Origin: Agapanthus africanus
Taxonomy: Eukaryota; Streptophyta; Magnoliopsida; Asparagales; Amaryllidaceae
Assembly (NCBI GenBank): GCA_030015575.1
Contig: CM057340.1
Span: 749,463,632 to 749,527,631, forward strand
Length of the DNA stretch: 64,000 bases
Direction of reading: 5' to 3'
The notes under the pieces were generated by a model. The model was given only the letters and a program-made list of their open reading frames with translations, was not told the DNA's origin and searched no databases. The position numbers and the translations under genes are program-made. How positions within the stretch are numbered: the stretch's first letter is position 1; each line of letters opens with the position of its first letter. This document shows, one piece after another, positions 21,930 through 32,454 of the stretch.

Positions 21930-23274
21930 CAAGTACCATCCAGGATCGATAGTTTCACAGGTAGTGATGGGTTTCATACCGACACGAATTATCGCGTTGT
22001 TAGGGGTCTGACTTTATCCACCCCCCTAGACTCGATATGCGATACTCTTAGACGAACAGACCGGACTGTACGAATATTGTCACTGACAGGCTCAGTAGGG
22101 GTTCGGATGAGTTTGCTCGTCGGCCTTCCTTTTGCTCAATACCTGGGTAGCCGTTACGTACAGCTAGTTCCGCAGACGTGCTTGTGGTTAAACCCACTGC
22201 CAGCGTATTGACGAGTCTTTAGAGTCCCACACAGAGGGTTTTCACGGCTTAGGCGATATGGTGTAGGTGATGTATGTTGGTACATACAGGTGTCCGATTG
22301 AATATGTGCACAGGCTGCACATACTTTAATCGGACGGTTGATAATACTAGCGGTTTAGGATTAAGCCAGATTGTTAAATCAAGTTTTGATTTAATAATTT
22401 ACATATGTATTTATATATATGTATTCTAGTATTATTTCTCACTATTTATTTTCTCTCTTTGGCTATTCGTATTTTCGTACGAATACGCGTATGTGTATTT
22501 CGATACATATACCGGGAAGTATTCCGTATTTGTACGGAATGACTTCTAGAAGATTAGCCACCTCATTATTGATTTTCCTTTTTAGAAAAATCATTTTGTC
22601 TTCATAATGAGGTGGAAAGGTGACTATGGTTTTTTAGTCAAAGCATGTGTTGGAAATGTAGAGATTGGTATGGTCTTGATTTGTTTAATGAAATTTGGCA
22701 ATGAGATTTTGTGAGAGCATGAGAGAGAGGGCCGGCCACAATTTTTGGTGGGGGGAAGCTTGCTCATTTGGTGATTCACTTAGTGCTCTCTTACTCTCAT
22801 GCTCACACAAAATGGATGCACCCAAAACACTTAGCCAGTTTTCTTACCTCATGCCTTCCATGCTTTCATCACCTCCAAATCTTCCATGGTTGCTCTATGA
22901 GCATTTGATTTTGAGAGAAAATTTTAGTGACACTATCCTACACCCTCCACTCTCTACTACTAGTAATCCTAGAGAGTCGGTTGGTCCGCTTGGCGAACCT
23001 GGAGTTTGTGCCGTTTCTCTCGGGTGGATCATCGGAGATGAAAGAAGACCGGCGACCAAAGTCGATCCGCATCGCTAGGAGCTTGGAAATGGTTGAAGAC
23101 CTGAAGGACTTGGTTCATTAGGTATAACAATTCTATCTCCTTTTGTTTGCTTGCTAGTTTTAGGGTTAATGGTTTCGATCTTGGAAATCGGGTAATGGTA
23201 GCGCCGGGTTTTAGAAAATTTTTGTTCCGCATTTGGCCACGGTTCGATGGCCGGGGCGCTCCCATAACCCAACA
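21930..23274 (+). mobile_element. 3' LTR of element B, truncated at its left end
   Basis: Homology to the 5' LTR begins at about 21930 (taccatccaggatcgatag), equivalent to about 15415, so the first 715 bases of the LTR and any polypurine tract are missing. The rest runs collinear to the CCCAACA end, followed by TCATA. A 127-codon open frame at 22695-23078 is broken in the other LTR and is rejected as a gene. Confidence 0.9.
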
Positions 23275-23279
23275 TCATA

Positions 23280-24723
23280 CACCCATGTAGCATGTGGCAT
23301 CTAGCATGACACAAAATAATATACATTAATATATATCACATATATACAATATGCACACAAGTGAGAAAAAGAAATGTTTAAGTGAGCTAATATTAGTTAA
23401 TGTAAATTAATATATCATATATATAATTATATATTAAATTATCAAATCAACTTTTGATTTAATAATCCGGCTATATCACATACAACCGACTAATATCAAA
23501 TGTAACAACTTATCAAATCAGCACTTGATCCGATATCCCGACTATATCTCATATAACCGACCGATATCATATATCGCGAGAATAGAATGCGGTATCACAT
23601 ACGCGCATTAATCTCGGTCCCGCACATATCACATATGTGCTCCTACTTCGTTTCGCATGAACCATGAAACCTCTGTGTAGGACTCTAAAGACTCGTCAAT
23701 ACGCCGGCAGTAGGTGATGATCATATCAAACACCCACAAGCTGCAAGCGGTCTGCTAAACGTAACGGCCATCTGGGTATTGAGCGATCAGCAGATCAACA
23801 ACCAAGCCTGCTCATACTCCTGTGAATCCAATCAGTAACACTACCGTACAGTCCGGTCTCTTCGTCAGATATGTCGTATATCACAGCCTGGGGGTGGTAA
23901 AACGTCAGACCCCAATAGCCTGATAAGTCATGCCGATGCAAGGTCCATGACGGTTTGAGAAACTACTGATAACACTTACCAGTAAATCTCAGCAACCCTG
24001 GCCAGGGATTTCATGTTATGGCCAATCGAGCATAGCGCAACATCAACTCCCAATACCGGGAGAGACGAATTCCCTCCTATCGCTCATTGCCTCCATGTGA
24101 CTCGGGACTGTACCCAAAAACCACCTTTTTGCACGATCTCTTGACCGTGGTATGGTGGAAATCAAAGCACGGTGGAAATCACACAAGACACTATGACGAT
24201 CTCGGGTCGACAGACTAACCTGTACCAGTGTCACCAGAGAACTGCTATCTGACGATAGGTATAATACCATCTAGGAGTTCTCGGCGAGTCCGTTCAGTGT
24301 ACCCAGTCTCCACTGAGCACCCGTATACCTTCTCTGATGTCAAACTCCAATGGATGTGGGATCATCCATCGTCCATCATATGGGTCAAGAAGCGCATACG
24401 CTAGTCTACTCTGGAGTATCGATACCCTGTCTCGATACTCCCACGACTAGGAACAATCATAGGGTGTACTTGTGGACTACCCTTGGCCCCACTAGTATGA
24501 TCTCCATCATAGTCTTGGTAGTCAAGTACACATCTTAAGAGTTTTATCAACATGTTAGTGTAAGACAGTATCACGTATACAAGTCAACATGTTAAGATAA
24601 AGAGCAACCAGATAGCATACTATCATATCGAGCAAGAAAGTCCTCCCTATATATGTCCAAGCATCCACTACAATATACATCCCATGTACAGTAATGGCCT
24701 CTAGGGCATACATATAACTAACA
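23280..24723 (-). mobile_element. Right (5') LTR of element C, outer piece
   Basis: It continues from 14701 after removal of B, collinear with 6441-7884 of the left LTR (cacccatgtagc onward), ending TAACTAACA. AAGAA follows at 24724-24728, matching 5676-5680. Confidence 0.93.
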
Positions 24724-24728
24724 AAGAA

Positions 24729-25262
24729 TTAGTTGTTTAAAAGCATAAGTGAAGTGTTTTGAAATAGGGTTGAAAATGTTTTCGTATTTTAAATTTCGGA
24801 AGCACCTCCTTTATAATTTTTGATAAAATCAAGTATATAATATATAATATAACGGTATATTCACTTGGGACCTATCTCGACGCCAATCGGCGGAATCACA
24901 ACCATGCAGTTATATATGACGCTCGAAGGCGAAGGATCACACACAAATATATAAATTAACCGCGTAAGTAAAGCTAACTAGTCGACTCTATCCGAGTTCG
25001 ATCCAAAAGAATATAAATAAAGTCACAAACTCGATCTAAGTTAAAAGAATATACATGTGGTCTGATCGAGTGACATTAGATACAAGATACACCATATATA
25101 AAAGAGGCAGTTACTATGGGCGTAACCCATCTTGATAAATGATGCGATGAACTCCAAGATATGTGTTCGCGACTCCAATAAGTGTCCGTGCGGTCCGTTC
25201 TGCAAGAAACTAAGGCATAACGGGGGTAAGTTGCCAACTCAGTGAATAAAAGTATACATCAC
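24729..25262 (-). mobile_element. LTR D, second piece
   Basis: After removal of C this follows 5680. It contains phrases typical of chromovirus LTRs in reverse, such as cataacgggggtaagttgcc near 25215, comparable with gcggtaaaggtagaggg at about 44675 in E. No gene. It ends at the ATCAC target site (25258-25262) of element T. Confidence 0.5.
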
Positions 25263-25765
25263 TGTTCCCCTCTGAAAGACGGCGCGACAGAACGTCTAGC
25301 CTGAAATTCGGGGCATATGCTAATAGGTGCTATCCGTCTACCTCTTCGAAGATGCCAAGTTGATTTATGGCATCATGTATCGAAGGTTTAAACGGATGCG
25401 GCCGATGTAGCAGACTTCGTCAGATTCCCTCTCGTTTGAGGGGTTTTTGATTGTGGGGACGCTCTTCCCTGCAGGCGCAAGCCCCTGCAGTTAATTACGC
25501 TACCGCATCGTGGTAACAACTTTCTCCTTCTCCATATGGTCATCTTGTGTCGTGGGTGTTTGTTTTGTGTTTGGTTGCCCGTGGATTGTATACGGAGACT
25601 AAGTTATGTTGTCGCCCGTAGGGCGTGGACTAGTCCAAATCCGTATCTTTCTTAGATTTGGGTTTGGGGGTTGTGTTTAAGGACACGTTAGCCCTATTTG
25701 AGACTAAGATCAACTTAAACGTTTTTAAGGATACGTTAGTCAAATTTTAGACTAAGATCAACTTT
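25263..25765 (-). mobile_element. Remnant 3' LTR of element T
   Basis: It is collinear and highly similar to 29659-30162, including gaggcgcaagcccctgcag-like hairpin DNA (ctgcaggcgcaagcccctgcag near 25471-25492). Similarity stops after actaagatcaactt at about 25765. The missing part is the hairpin array, promoter and outer end of the LTR (about 2.5 kb). Confidence 0.88.
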
Positions 25766-25926
25766 GGCGGGTCCTTAGCAGTCAGCTCTTTCATGACTTG
25801 GTCATCCAGGACGATATCCTCAGAGACCTTTTCTTTTCCCTTATCTTTTCTATTCGTGGGTTCGAGATTCTTTTCTGGAAGCGTGCGATTGCGCAGCTGA
25901 ATGTTTTCACAGGCCTTTGGTTCTTC

Positions 25927-26670
25927 CTATTTCCCTAAGATTGATTCTTTAAAGAGAGGGCCAAAAGCCATTTCCTCATCAGAGTCACTCCCAAAGGTGA
26001 GAACCTGTGATCCTTTGGCGTTGACCGTACAGCAGTTGCCGGAAGTTCTTTTATGCTCCTCGGTCGTACTTCTCTGCTCCCGACGAGTTTTGTGTTTCGT
26101 CCGCTTAAAATGTTGCCGGTGAGCAACATATCCCTTCCACCATCTTTTAAAAGCGTCGCACTCTTCGGTGGGGTGCGAAATATTTCGATGATATGAGCAG
26201 TAATTAGGATGCATTTCTGCTCCACCGAGAGTGTTTTCTTCAGAGGGTGGTAGCTTCATTCCCATTGATATGGCTTTAGCAAACCTTTTCTTCGTCTTGA
26301 ATTTGTTTTTATCCGCAACGGATGTCTTTTGATTTGACGGGAGTGTCTCGACTCTTTCGTCTAATCGCCGGCGTTTGGCTCCTTCCAATATGGTCATCTC
26401 GCGCTCCCGATTGGCTTTACTTTTCAGACGAATCTCATTCAGGAAGGCGTCGATCATCTCGTCTGACGGCCATAGAAGTTCTGGTTCAGGATCCGCCCCC
26501 GGTTTCTCGGTGCAAGGAGCCTCTTTATCATCTATCAATGAGTGAGAGATCACATGACAACTTGCTACGTAGTTCTCAGATTCATCTGATGAGTCTTATC
26601 CATCATTTTCTTCCTCGAGGATGTGGCTGAGGAACTCTTGGAGCGTGATTGGAATCCACGCCTTCTGGTT
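25927..26670 (-). pseudogene. T gag, C-terminal module with second CHHC knuckle
   Basis: The open part (25927-26553) is in the same frame as the module before it and is separated only by a stop near 26669. It contains HPNYCSYHRNISHPTEEC, a C-X2-H-X4-H-X4-C knuckle of the kind found in Tat-lineage gag proteins, followed by a basic segment (KRTKHKTRREQR) and an acidic one (SDSDEEMAFG). Nucleocapsid knuckles bind element RNA. A second module so similar to the first (27130 region) suggests an internal duplication of the gag tail. The frame ends at 25927, shortly before the LTR remnant. Confidence 0.75.
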
Positions 26671-27358
26671 TTACTCTTCCAGCGTGTCAATCTGTTTCTG
26701 TAAGTCCGTGCGCTTGTCGTCAGGCTTTACAGGCTTTTTGGATTTCTTCTTGTTTTTCTTTGAAGATTTTAACGGCTGGGTGTGAGTGCTGGGGCCATCA
26801 CCACCGATCTTTGGAGTTGGGCGCGGCTTCAGCATCCCTTCGATGATCTGGGGTTCTAGCGGGTTCTTCCACCTGATCGCCGGGCATGTCTGGAGATAAT
26901 TCAGCATCCTTTTGGTTTTGGCTGACAGCACGACCTCCCATGGAGCTTCTTCAACAAAAGAACAAGTTGCTCCCGGTGTGTCCGTCTTCTTTGGAGTGTG
27001 CGGTTGTGGTGGGTTTATTTTCCACTTCTCGGACAGCGCAAACTTGCCTTGTAGGTATTGATCTTCGATCCATCCTTTAAAGACGAAGCAATCCTCGATC
27101 GGGTGACTTACCGTTTGATGGTAAGGGCAATAATTAGGATTATTCACTTCGCTGGGTTGCGGCGGTCGCCTGGGATTCGGCAAGTTGATAAGCCTGTTGC
27201 GCATAGCCAGCTCGAACAACCTCTTCGTCTTGTCCCGCGGGAATGAGTAAGGACGCTTCATTTTCTCATTGTAATAGCGCCGTCTCTCCTCCAGCTGATC
27301 CGCTAGTTTTAGGGCACTGGGCTGCTGTTGGGTGTTCGCAACGAAGGTCGCCTTTCCT
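26671..27358 (-). pseudogene. T gag, first CHHC knuckle module
   Basis: The open frame 26671-27261 encodes RPPQPSEVNNPNYCPYHQTV followed by SHPIEDCFVFKGWIE, again C-X2-H-X4-H-X4-C, then a proline-rich segment and a lysine-rich tail (SSKKNKKKSKKP). It is shifted by one base relative to the upstream gag frame (27359-27622); the break lies in 27262-27360. In Tat elements this region binds RNA and precedes protease; here no protease follows. Confidence 0.78.
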
Positions 27359-29542
27359 TTACCCTTGTCGTTTTGGCTTTGGGGGAGACGGTCTGTGACC
27401 TATTTGATCCATCTGGGCTAGCTTATCGATTAAAGCCTGGAACGTGGTCGGTTTAAAGAACATCATGAACTGTGAAATAGTTGCATGAGGGTCTCGGGTG
27501 CCCACGAACATGCCCACCGCTGGTGCTTCTTCGATGCGCTGTTCGCACTTCGACCACAGGTTCCGCCATCGGATTGCATATTGAACCCAAGTTTCACCCG
27601 GCTTCACCCTTGCATTGATCAAAGCCGTTATTGGGGTGCGTTCGCTGGCGCTTGCGAATCTCTAGGTAAACAACAACTCCATTTCAGCGAAAGTTTTGAC
27701 AGACTCATTTGGAAGTTCGGAATACCACTCAAATGCCATCTCCGATAAACTGCCGACGAATTGGCGAAGCAAGAGCTTATCATCGCTACCGGTTTTGCCA
27801 CAAAGAGCCCTGAACTGGGTGACATGTTGATGGGGATTGCCTGTCCCCTTGTAGACATGGAATTTCGGTATTGTGTAGCCCGGCGGGTATTTTGTCTGAT
27901 CATACCAGCTCGGATATGGTCGCCCTGTTTTGACAAATTGGCCGGCTGCCTCATTTTCCTGGTGCACTCGTATTTGTTGAGCAATATAATCATCCAGGGC
28001 GGCCTTGGAGATTGTTTCCTCTTTGGCTGTTGAAAGAGCCTGAGGTGGATTTGACGTTTCTCCTCTGTCATCTTCAAGGATAATCGGAGGATCTTCGGCC
28101 GGAGGATCCGGCTGGATCATTATCCCGACCATGTCCTGAAACAGAAGAGCCATCCGTTTTATATTGGCTGCTTGTTCCGCAGCCTCTCTGTCATTATTTT
28201 CAAGTATCCTGCGAAGGAATTCGGCATCGGTTTCTTGCTCCTGTCGCTGATCCGAGGATGCTTCTGGTCTTTCTTTTGGCCCGATGAGTGCGGCCATCGT
28301 GGTCATCATCTCTTTGAGCTTCTGCTGCTGCTCTTGAGCCTTAGTCACTGATCGCGTAAGCGGTCGACGACATGTGGATATATGGCTATCCTCTTTCCCG
28401 GACGCCATGTAGACGGTATGTACCACCATGCCCCCGGACTTAGGGCGTTGAGGCTCATTGCCTTTGACATTTGCCGCAGGCGTGGGGACTTTCTCCGGCC
28501 TTCTTCTCTTATGGGCCATCGAAGTTGAGGGGGTCGTTGCTGTGGGCACCCAGGTGGCTGTCGTCTTCCGTTGCTTAACAGGGCGGTTTTCTTCCTGTCG
28601 GACTTTCGACTTCTTATGCTGATGGGAGAAATTCGCATCAATCACCGATTCTCGGACTCGTCGCCAAATCTTGTAGACTTTGGAAGACAGCCATTGAGGA
28701 GACTGCTCCGGCTTTGTTTCTACGACGGTCTCTACCGGTGGCGGAGATCTTTTTAGTACGGCAATAGGCGAATTCCTGCGTACCCTGTTCAGCAGCTCAA
28801 AGCTGTTTTCGATTGGAACAGCAACATTAATTTACACCGTTGGAGCTGGTGGAGTTAGCCTCGAGGGGGAGTTGCCCCCAGCCTTCCTTATCCGGCGCCA
28901 GTGGTGACGTCGAGCATGTCGAGCTAATGGAGTTGGCTCGGTGACGGGGATGGCTTTGTCGCGCCCCATGTTCAGGTGAGGGGCTGTTACTGGTGTCAAT
29001 CTCTTGAAGACTGACGTCCGTTGAGAAGCCGTGTCCAACCGGTTAAACACAGATTTCTGAGTGGGAGCGGGAATGGGAGCCGTCAGACTTGCAAAGACCG
29101 ACCCTCTGGCAGGAGAAGCCGCCTTGACGACTTCAGGAGCAGGGATTGCTATCTTCTTTGGGATGGCCACTTAAGGTATTATGGGCTTCTTGGTAGGCCC
29201 TTCGGAGCTCGAGTTCAGCCTAGTGAGGACCGAGGGATTGGAATCGGGCGACCTGTTGAGAGGGGCCGTGGTAGTAGCAAGTCGATCGAGGACCGACTTC
29301 TTTGAAGCATCCGATACGGGTATAGGGACGGTGAAGCTCGCTGGCGGGAGCATGGTCCCGAAAAACAGCCCTGTGGTGGCTTGAGTAATCTGCTCCACGG
29401 GCATCGTGAACAAAGAGGCCGCTTGGGCCCCGTAGGTTATGCCCCCAGTCGAGGCGGAGCGTAGGTTGCAGTTACATGTGGAACACTTTGAGCATGTGCT
29501 AGCCATTGATCCTTTTGCTTTCTGCAGCAAGCGAAACGCCAA
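27359..29542 (-). pseudogene. T gag, N-terminal and capsid region
   Basis: One frame runs from an ATG at 29542 to 27359 with in-frame stops near 29171, 28832 and 27660. The first 250 codons are low-complexity (Ala/Pro/Thr/Ser) and unrecognised. The retrotransposon capsid (Retrotrans_gag) follows at about 27700-27900: PYPSWYDQTKYPPGYTIPKF, then LLRQFVGSLSEMAFEWYSEL, a good match to the Tat consensus, and VKPGETWVQYAIRWRNLW at 27600-27550. The capsid would form the particle shell. Stops make it non-functional unless suppressed. Confidence 0.8.
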
Positions 29543-29635
29543 ATCTTAGTACCTTGAAACCTAAGGGAAACCATTAGCGAACCGCGATTGGTTCGCGAAC
29601 ACGACACACAAAGTGTGGTGTGGAAAGAGGGAAAG

Positions 29636-29653
29636 GTCCCACCGGGCGTGCCA
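29636..29653 (-). other. Primer-binding site of element T
   Basis: The minus strand reads TGGCACGCCCGGTGGGAC five bases after the LTR end (GAGGAACA at 29659). The form TGGCNC..GGTGGGAC is typical of primer-binding sites in Tat-type elements; I cannot name the tRNA with confidence. It fixes the minus orientation and makes 29659-32638 the 5' LTR. Confidence 0.8.
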
Positions 29654-30214
29654 GAATCTGTTCCTCTCCAAAAGACGGTGCGAAAGAACGTCTAGCCTGA
29701 AATTCGGGGCAGATGCTAATAGGTGCTATCCATCCACCTCTTTGAAGATGCCAAGTTGATTTATGGCATCATGTATCGAAGGTTTAAACGGATGCGGCCG
29801 ATGTAGCAGACTTCGTCAGATTCCCCCTCGTTTGAGGGGTTTTTGATTGTGGGGACGCTCTTCCCTGCAGGCGCAAGCCCCTGCAGTTAATTACGCTACC
29901 GCATCGCTGGTAACAACTTTATCCTTCTCCATATGGTCACCTTGTGTGGTGGGTGTTTGTTTTGTGTTTGGTTGCCCGTGGATTGTATACGGAGACTAAG
30001 TTATGTTGCCGCCCGTAGGGCGTGGACTAGTCCAAATCCGTATCTTTCTTAGATTAGGGTTTGGGGGTTGTGTTTAAGGACACGTTAGCCTTATTTGAGA
30101 CTAAGATCAACTTAAACGTTTGTTAAGGATACGTTAGTCTAATTTCATACTAAGATCAACTTAACGGGATCGTTTAGATCCAACAAAAGAGTAATTGGGG
30201 GCTCTATTGTTTAG

Positions 30215-30500
30215 TTTAGTGACGTTGCGGTCGATAGGTAGTTTAAGGACATTGCGGTCCAATGTTAGTTTTAAGACATTGCGGTCAAGGTTAAGGACAT
30301 CATAGTCCGTGGATTTAAGGACTCCACAGTCCGATATTAGTTTTAAGACATCACGGTCAAGGTTAAGGACATCATAGTCCGTTGTTAGTTTTAAGACATC
30401 ACGGTCAAGGTTAAGGACATCATAGTCCGTTATTAGTTTTAAGACATCACGGTCAAGGTTAAGGACATCATAGTCCATGAGTTTAAGGACCCCACAGTCC
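30215..30500. repeat. 48-base tandem repeats with GGAC..GTCC stems
   Basis: About four to five units of gttagttttaagacatcacg-gtcaaggttaaggacatcatagtcc follow each other (unit starts near 30264, 30335, 30383 and 30431). Each holds GGACATCATAGTCC (GGAC/GTCC stem, six-base centre) and GACATCACGGTC. Variants GGACTCCACAGTCC and GGACCCCACAGTCC keep the stem while the centre changes. Because 48 is a multiple of three, the minus strand stays open for 105 codons with a 16-residue repeat (DYDVLNLDRDVLKL), but this is more likely a by-product than a gene. Confidence 0.85.
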
Positions 30501-30844
30501 GTGAAATGTATGGTTGTTGGGACCCGTCACCTCTTTGAAGACGTTGAGGAATTACAACGACAAATATCAAAGGAGTGAAGAGATGTACCCTTGAACCAAG
30601 GTAGATTAAATGATCTGTAGCCCAATTTGGAACCAAGACCAATTAATTATATTGTGAGCCCATTGGCTCAGTTAGGTCTAGATTGAGGACTTATGGCCAA
30701 CTTGGGCTAAGTCCAATTAAGTCTGGTCCTTTGTTGGACTGTTTGACATTTGTCTGGTTCCAGTCCACAAAAGTTTTGAGAGGCTTGATAACATTTCTGT
30801 TGTAGCTCTGGATGTTATTCAATTTTGAGGTTCAATTGAAGGGG

Positions 30845-31130
30845 AGGCTTTGCCTCTGAAAGATTAGCCAATTTGGCTAAAAGTAGTGTTAAATACTAAA
30901 TAACAAAAGTGTTAAACACTAGAGACAGAATTCTCAAACTAGTGTTAAACACTAAAAGAACAATCAGTGTCAAACACTGGAAATATAGTTTTCGATTTAG
31001 TGTCAAACACTAGAAAATAATCAGTGTTAAACACTGCAAATAGGGTTTTCAAATTAGTGTTAAACACTAAGACAAATCAGTGTTAGAAACCAGGAATGAA
31101 GATCTCTAATTAGTGTCAAAACACTAAAGA
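30845..31130. repeat. GTGTT-stem hairpin array of element T
   Basis: This matches 314-650 in T'. Units include AGTGTTAAACACT at several sites, alternating TAGTGT..ACACTA and CAGTGT..ACACTG flanks, and variants with GTGTC..AACAC where one arm has changed. The block opens with AGGCTTTGCCT-type hairpins near 30846-30858. The repeated spacer 'aaatagggttttcaaatta' links dimers of about 75 bases. Confidence 0.85.
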
Positions 31131-31135
31131 AAAGG

Positions 31136-31430
31136 GGTCACATGTGGACACGTGAGAGTGCCCAACGGTGGGACCAGATTCCCCTTATTCTGTTCTGCAA
31201 AAAGTATTGAATACTTTCTATATTTGATTTTGGAGCATCACGTGCTGACACATGATGGGTATTTGTGTGCTGATTTGCCAAGGGGTCACGTGGTAACACG
31301 TGAGAGCGCCCAGAGCTTCTATTTCTTTTTCTTTTTCTTTCTGTGCTTCAGGGGTCACGTGGAGCAAGTGAGGCGTTGCCTCTGAGTTCTTTTCTGCGGA
31401 TCTTTACAGGGGTCACGTGGGGACACGTGA
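31136..31430. repeat. G-box pairs in the leader part of LTR T
   Basis: The array has four or five units: GGTCACATGTGGACACGTGA (31136), ATCACGTGCTGACACATGAT (about 31238), GGTCACGTGGTAACACGTGA (about 31284), GGTCACGTGGAGCAAGTGA (about 31352) and GGTCACGTGGGGACACGTGACC (about 31410). They match the block at 655-870 in T'. Some arms have decayed from CACGTG to CACATG. Confidence 0.75.
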
Positions 31431-31479
31431 CCCTGGTTCTTGCCTGTTTGAAGATCTCTTCATCTTTTTAAGAATTAAA

Positions 31480-31900
31480 TTTTTCATAGGGTTAAACCCT
31501 AGCTATAACTTTGGAGGAATTAAATTCCTATTTTCTTTGGAAGAATTATATTCTTAGGTAGGGTTAAACCCTAATTTTTTTATTATGGGAATTAAATTCC
31601 CATATATGTAAAGGATCAAGTTCTGGCATAGGGTGAAACCCTAATTTTATTTTAAGAGGAATTAAATTTCTGTGAGCTTGAGAGAATTAAATTCTCAATT
31701 AGGGTTAAACCCTAGTTTTGTCCATCTTGAAGGAATTAAATTCCTATAATTTTGGAGAATTGAATTCTCAGATAGGGTTAAACCCTAATTTTATCTTGGA
31801 GGAATTAAATTCCTATAACTTTGGGAGAATTAAATTCTCCAAACATAATTCTTCCTCTAAGTTTTAGATCTGCATGGCAGGATCTCGACCCGATGAGAAT
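31480..31900. repeat. Telobox palindromes and AATTAAATT hairpins in LTR T
   Basis: Five TAGGGTTAAACCCTA units or one-base variants lie at 31487-31501, 31559-31574, 31629-31644, 31700-31715 and 31773-31788. They are interleaved with GGAATTAAATTCC, GAGAATTAAATTCTC and related units. Each telobox palindrome contains AAACCCTA in both directions. Teloboxes are known binding sites of plant TRB proteins and recur in promoters of translation genes; here they would be in the transcribed leader. Confidence 0.8.
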
Positions 31901-32126
31901 TAAATTCTCAACTTATGGGGAGATGTGCACTTGCAGATCTTCAACCAGAGAAAGAACTAAGTTCTTTGCAAAAGAGTTAAAAAATTCTCTTTTTTCTGAA
32001 GTTTGGATCCTTTTTCTTTTTCTCACCTAGGGTTTTCTTTCTGAATTTTCAAGATGCTAAAATTCTCTTCAAAGTTTTTTTCTCCAAAATTCCGTCTCTC
32101 CATTCTTTTTAATTCTCCCTTCTCGA

Positions 32127-32142
32127 CTCCTATTTATAGGAG
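32127..32142 (-). promoter_or_regulatory. Likely TATA box of LTR T within an inverted repeat
   Basis: CTCCTATTTATAGGAG is identical to 1594-1609 in T'. On the minus strand it reads CTCCTATAAATAGGAG, about 500 bases into the LTR. Conservation of all 16 bases in two otherwise diverged LTRs supports function. Transcription would start about 30 bases further, near 32095. Confidence 0.62.
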
Positions 32143-32454
32143 GAGGAAAAGAATCAATTTGTTTAGTAAATCTCTCATTGAAAAATTTGATTTGTTTTCA
32201 TCATTAATCTGACCTTTAGATTACTAGGTGAATTTTATTCACCGTTGGCTGTTTTAATCCAAAGATATTCTATTTGTTATTTCGGTGAGATTTAGGGAAA
32301 ATCTTTCCTTGTCCAAGATTTTTCCATAAATTGGTGATATTTAATCACCCTTGGATTCTTAATCCAACAGTCCTCCTTAATTCTTCTCTATTTTGGAAAG
32401 ATTTAAATGATCCTTTTAGAATTTAATTCTATTAAACCGTGAGGCTTTTAAAGC

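Larger units (their letters stand above)
14702..23274 (+). mobile_element. Element B: non-coding Ty1/copia relative nested in C
   Basis: LTR 14702-16755 begins TGTTGGCTATAG and ends CCCAACA. A tRNA-iMet-like primer-binding site follows at 16757, then about 5.2 kb without recognisable gag or pol, then a truncated second LTR (21930-23274) ending CCCAACA. TCATA flanks both ends (14697-14701, 23275-23279) and the empty site survives in C's other LTR at 6436-6440. LTR and leader sequence are related to C in opposite orientation. It resembles a LARD (large non-autonomous derivative), but because the 3' LTR boundary is deleted, pol may once have been present and lost. Confidence 0.9.
5681..24723 (-). 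mobile_element. Ty1/copia element C, minus strand, with element B nested inside it
   Basis: Two LTRs of about 2.2 kb flank a minus-strand copia pol remnant: left LTR 5681-7884; right LTR 13946-14701 plus 23280-24723, split by B. On the minus strand each LTR begins TGTTAGTTATA and ends CCCTACA. A tRNA-iMet-type primer-binding site adjoins the right LTR at 13931-13944. The five-base target duplication AAGAA lies at 5676-5680 and 24724-24728. Without B the element would be about 10.5 kb. Pol is riddled with stops and the gag body is missing, so this copy is dead. It sits in LTR D. Confidence 0.93.

Noticed and set aside
22695..23078. 127-codon frame in the second LTR of B
   Set aside because: The homologous stretch in the first LTR (about 16170-16560) does not keep the frame, as expected for non-coding LTR DNA.
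30161..30478. 105-codon minus-strand frame with a 16-residue repeat
   Set aside because: A 48-base tandem repeat gives an open frame automatically; it lies in an LTR, and hairpin arms are the conserved feature.
30215..30500. CRISPR-like array
   Set aside because: The units are directly tandem without unique spacers, the host is a plant, and no cas gene exists.
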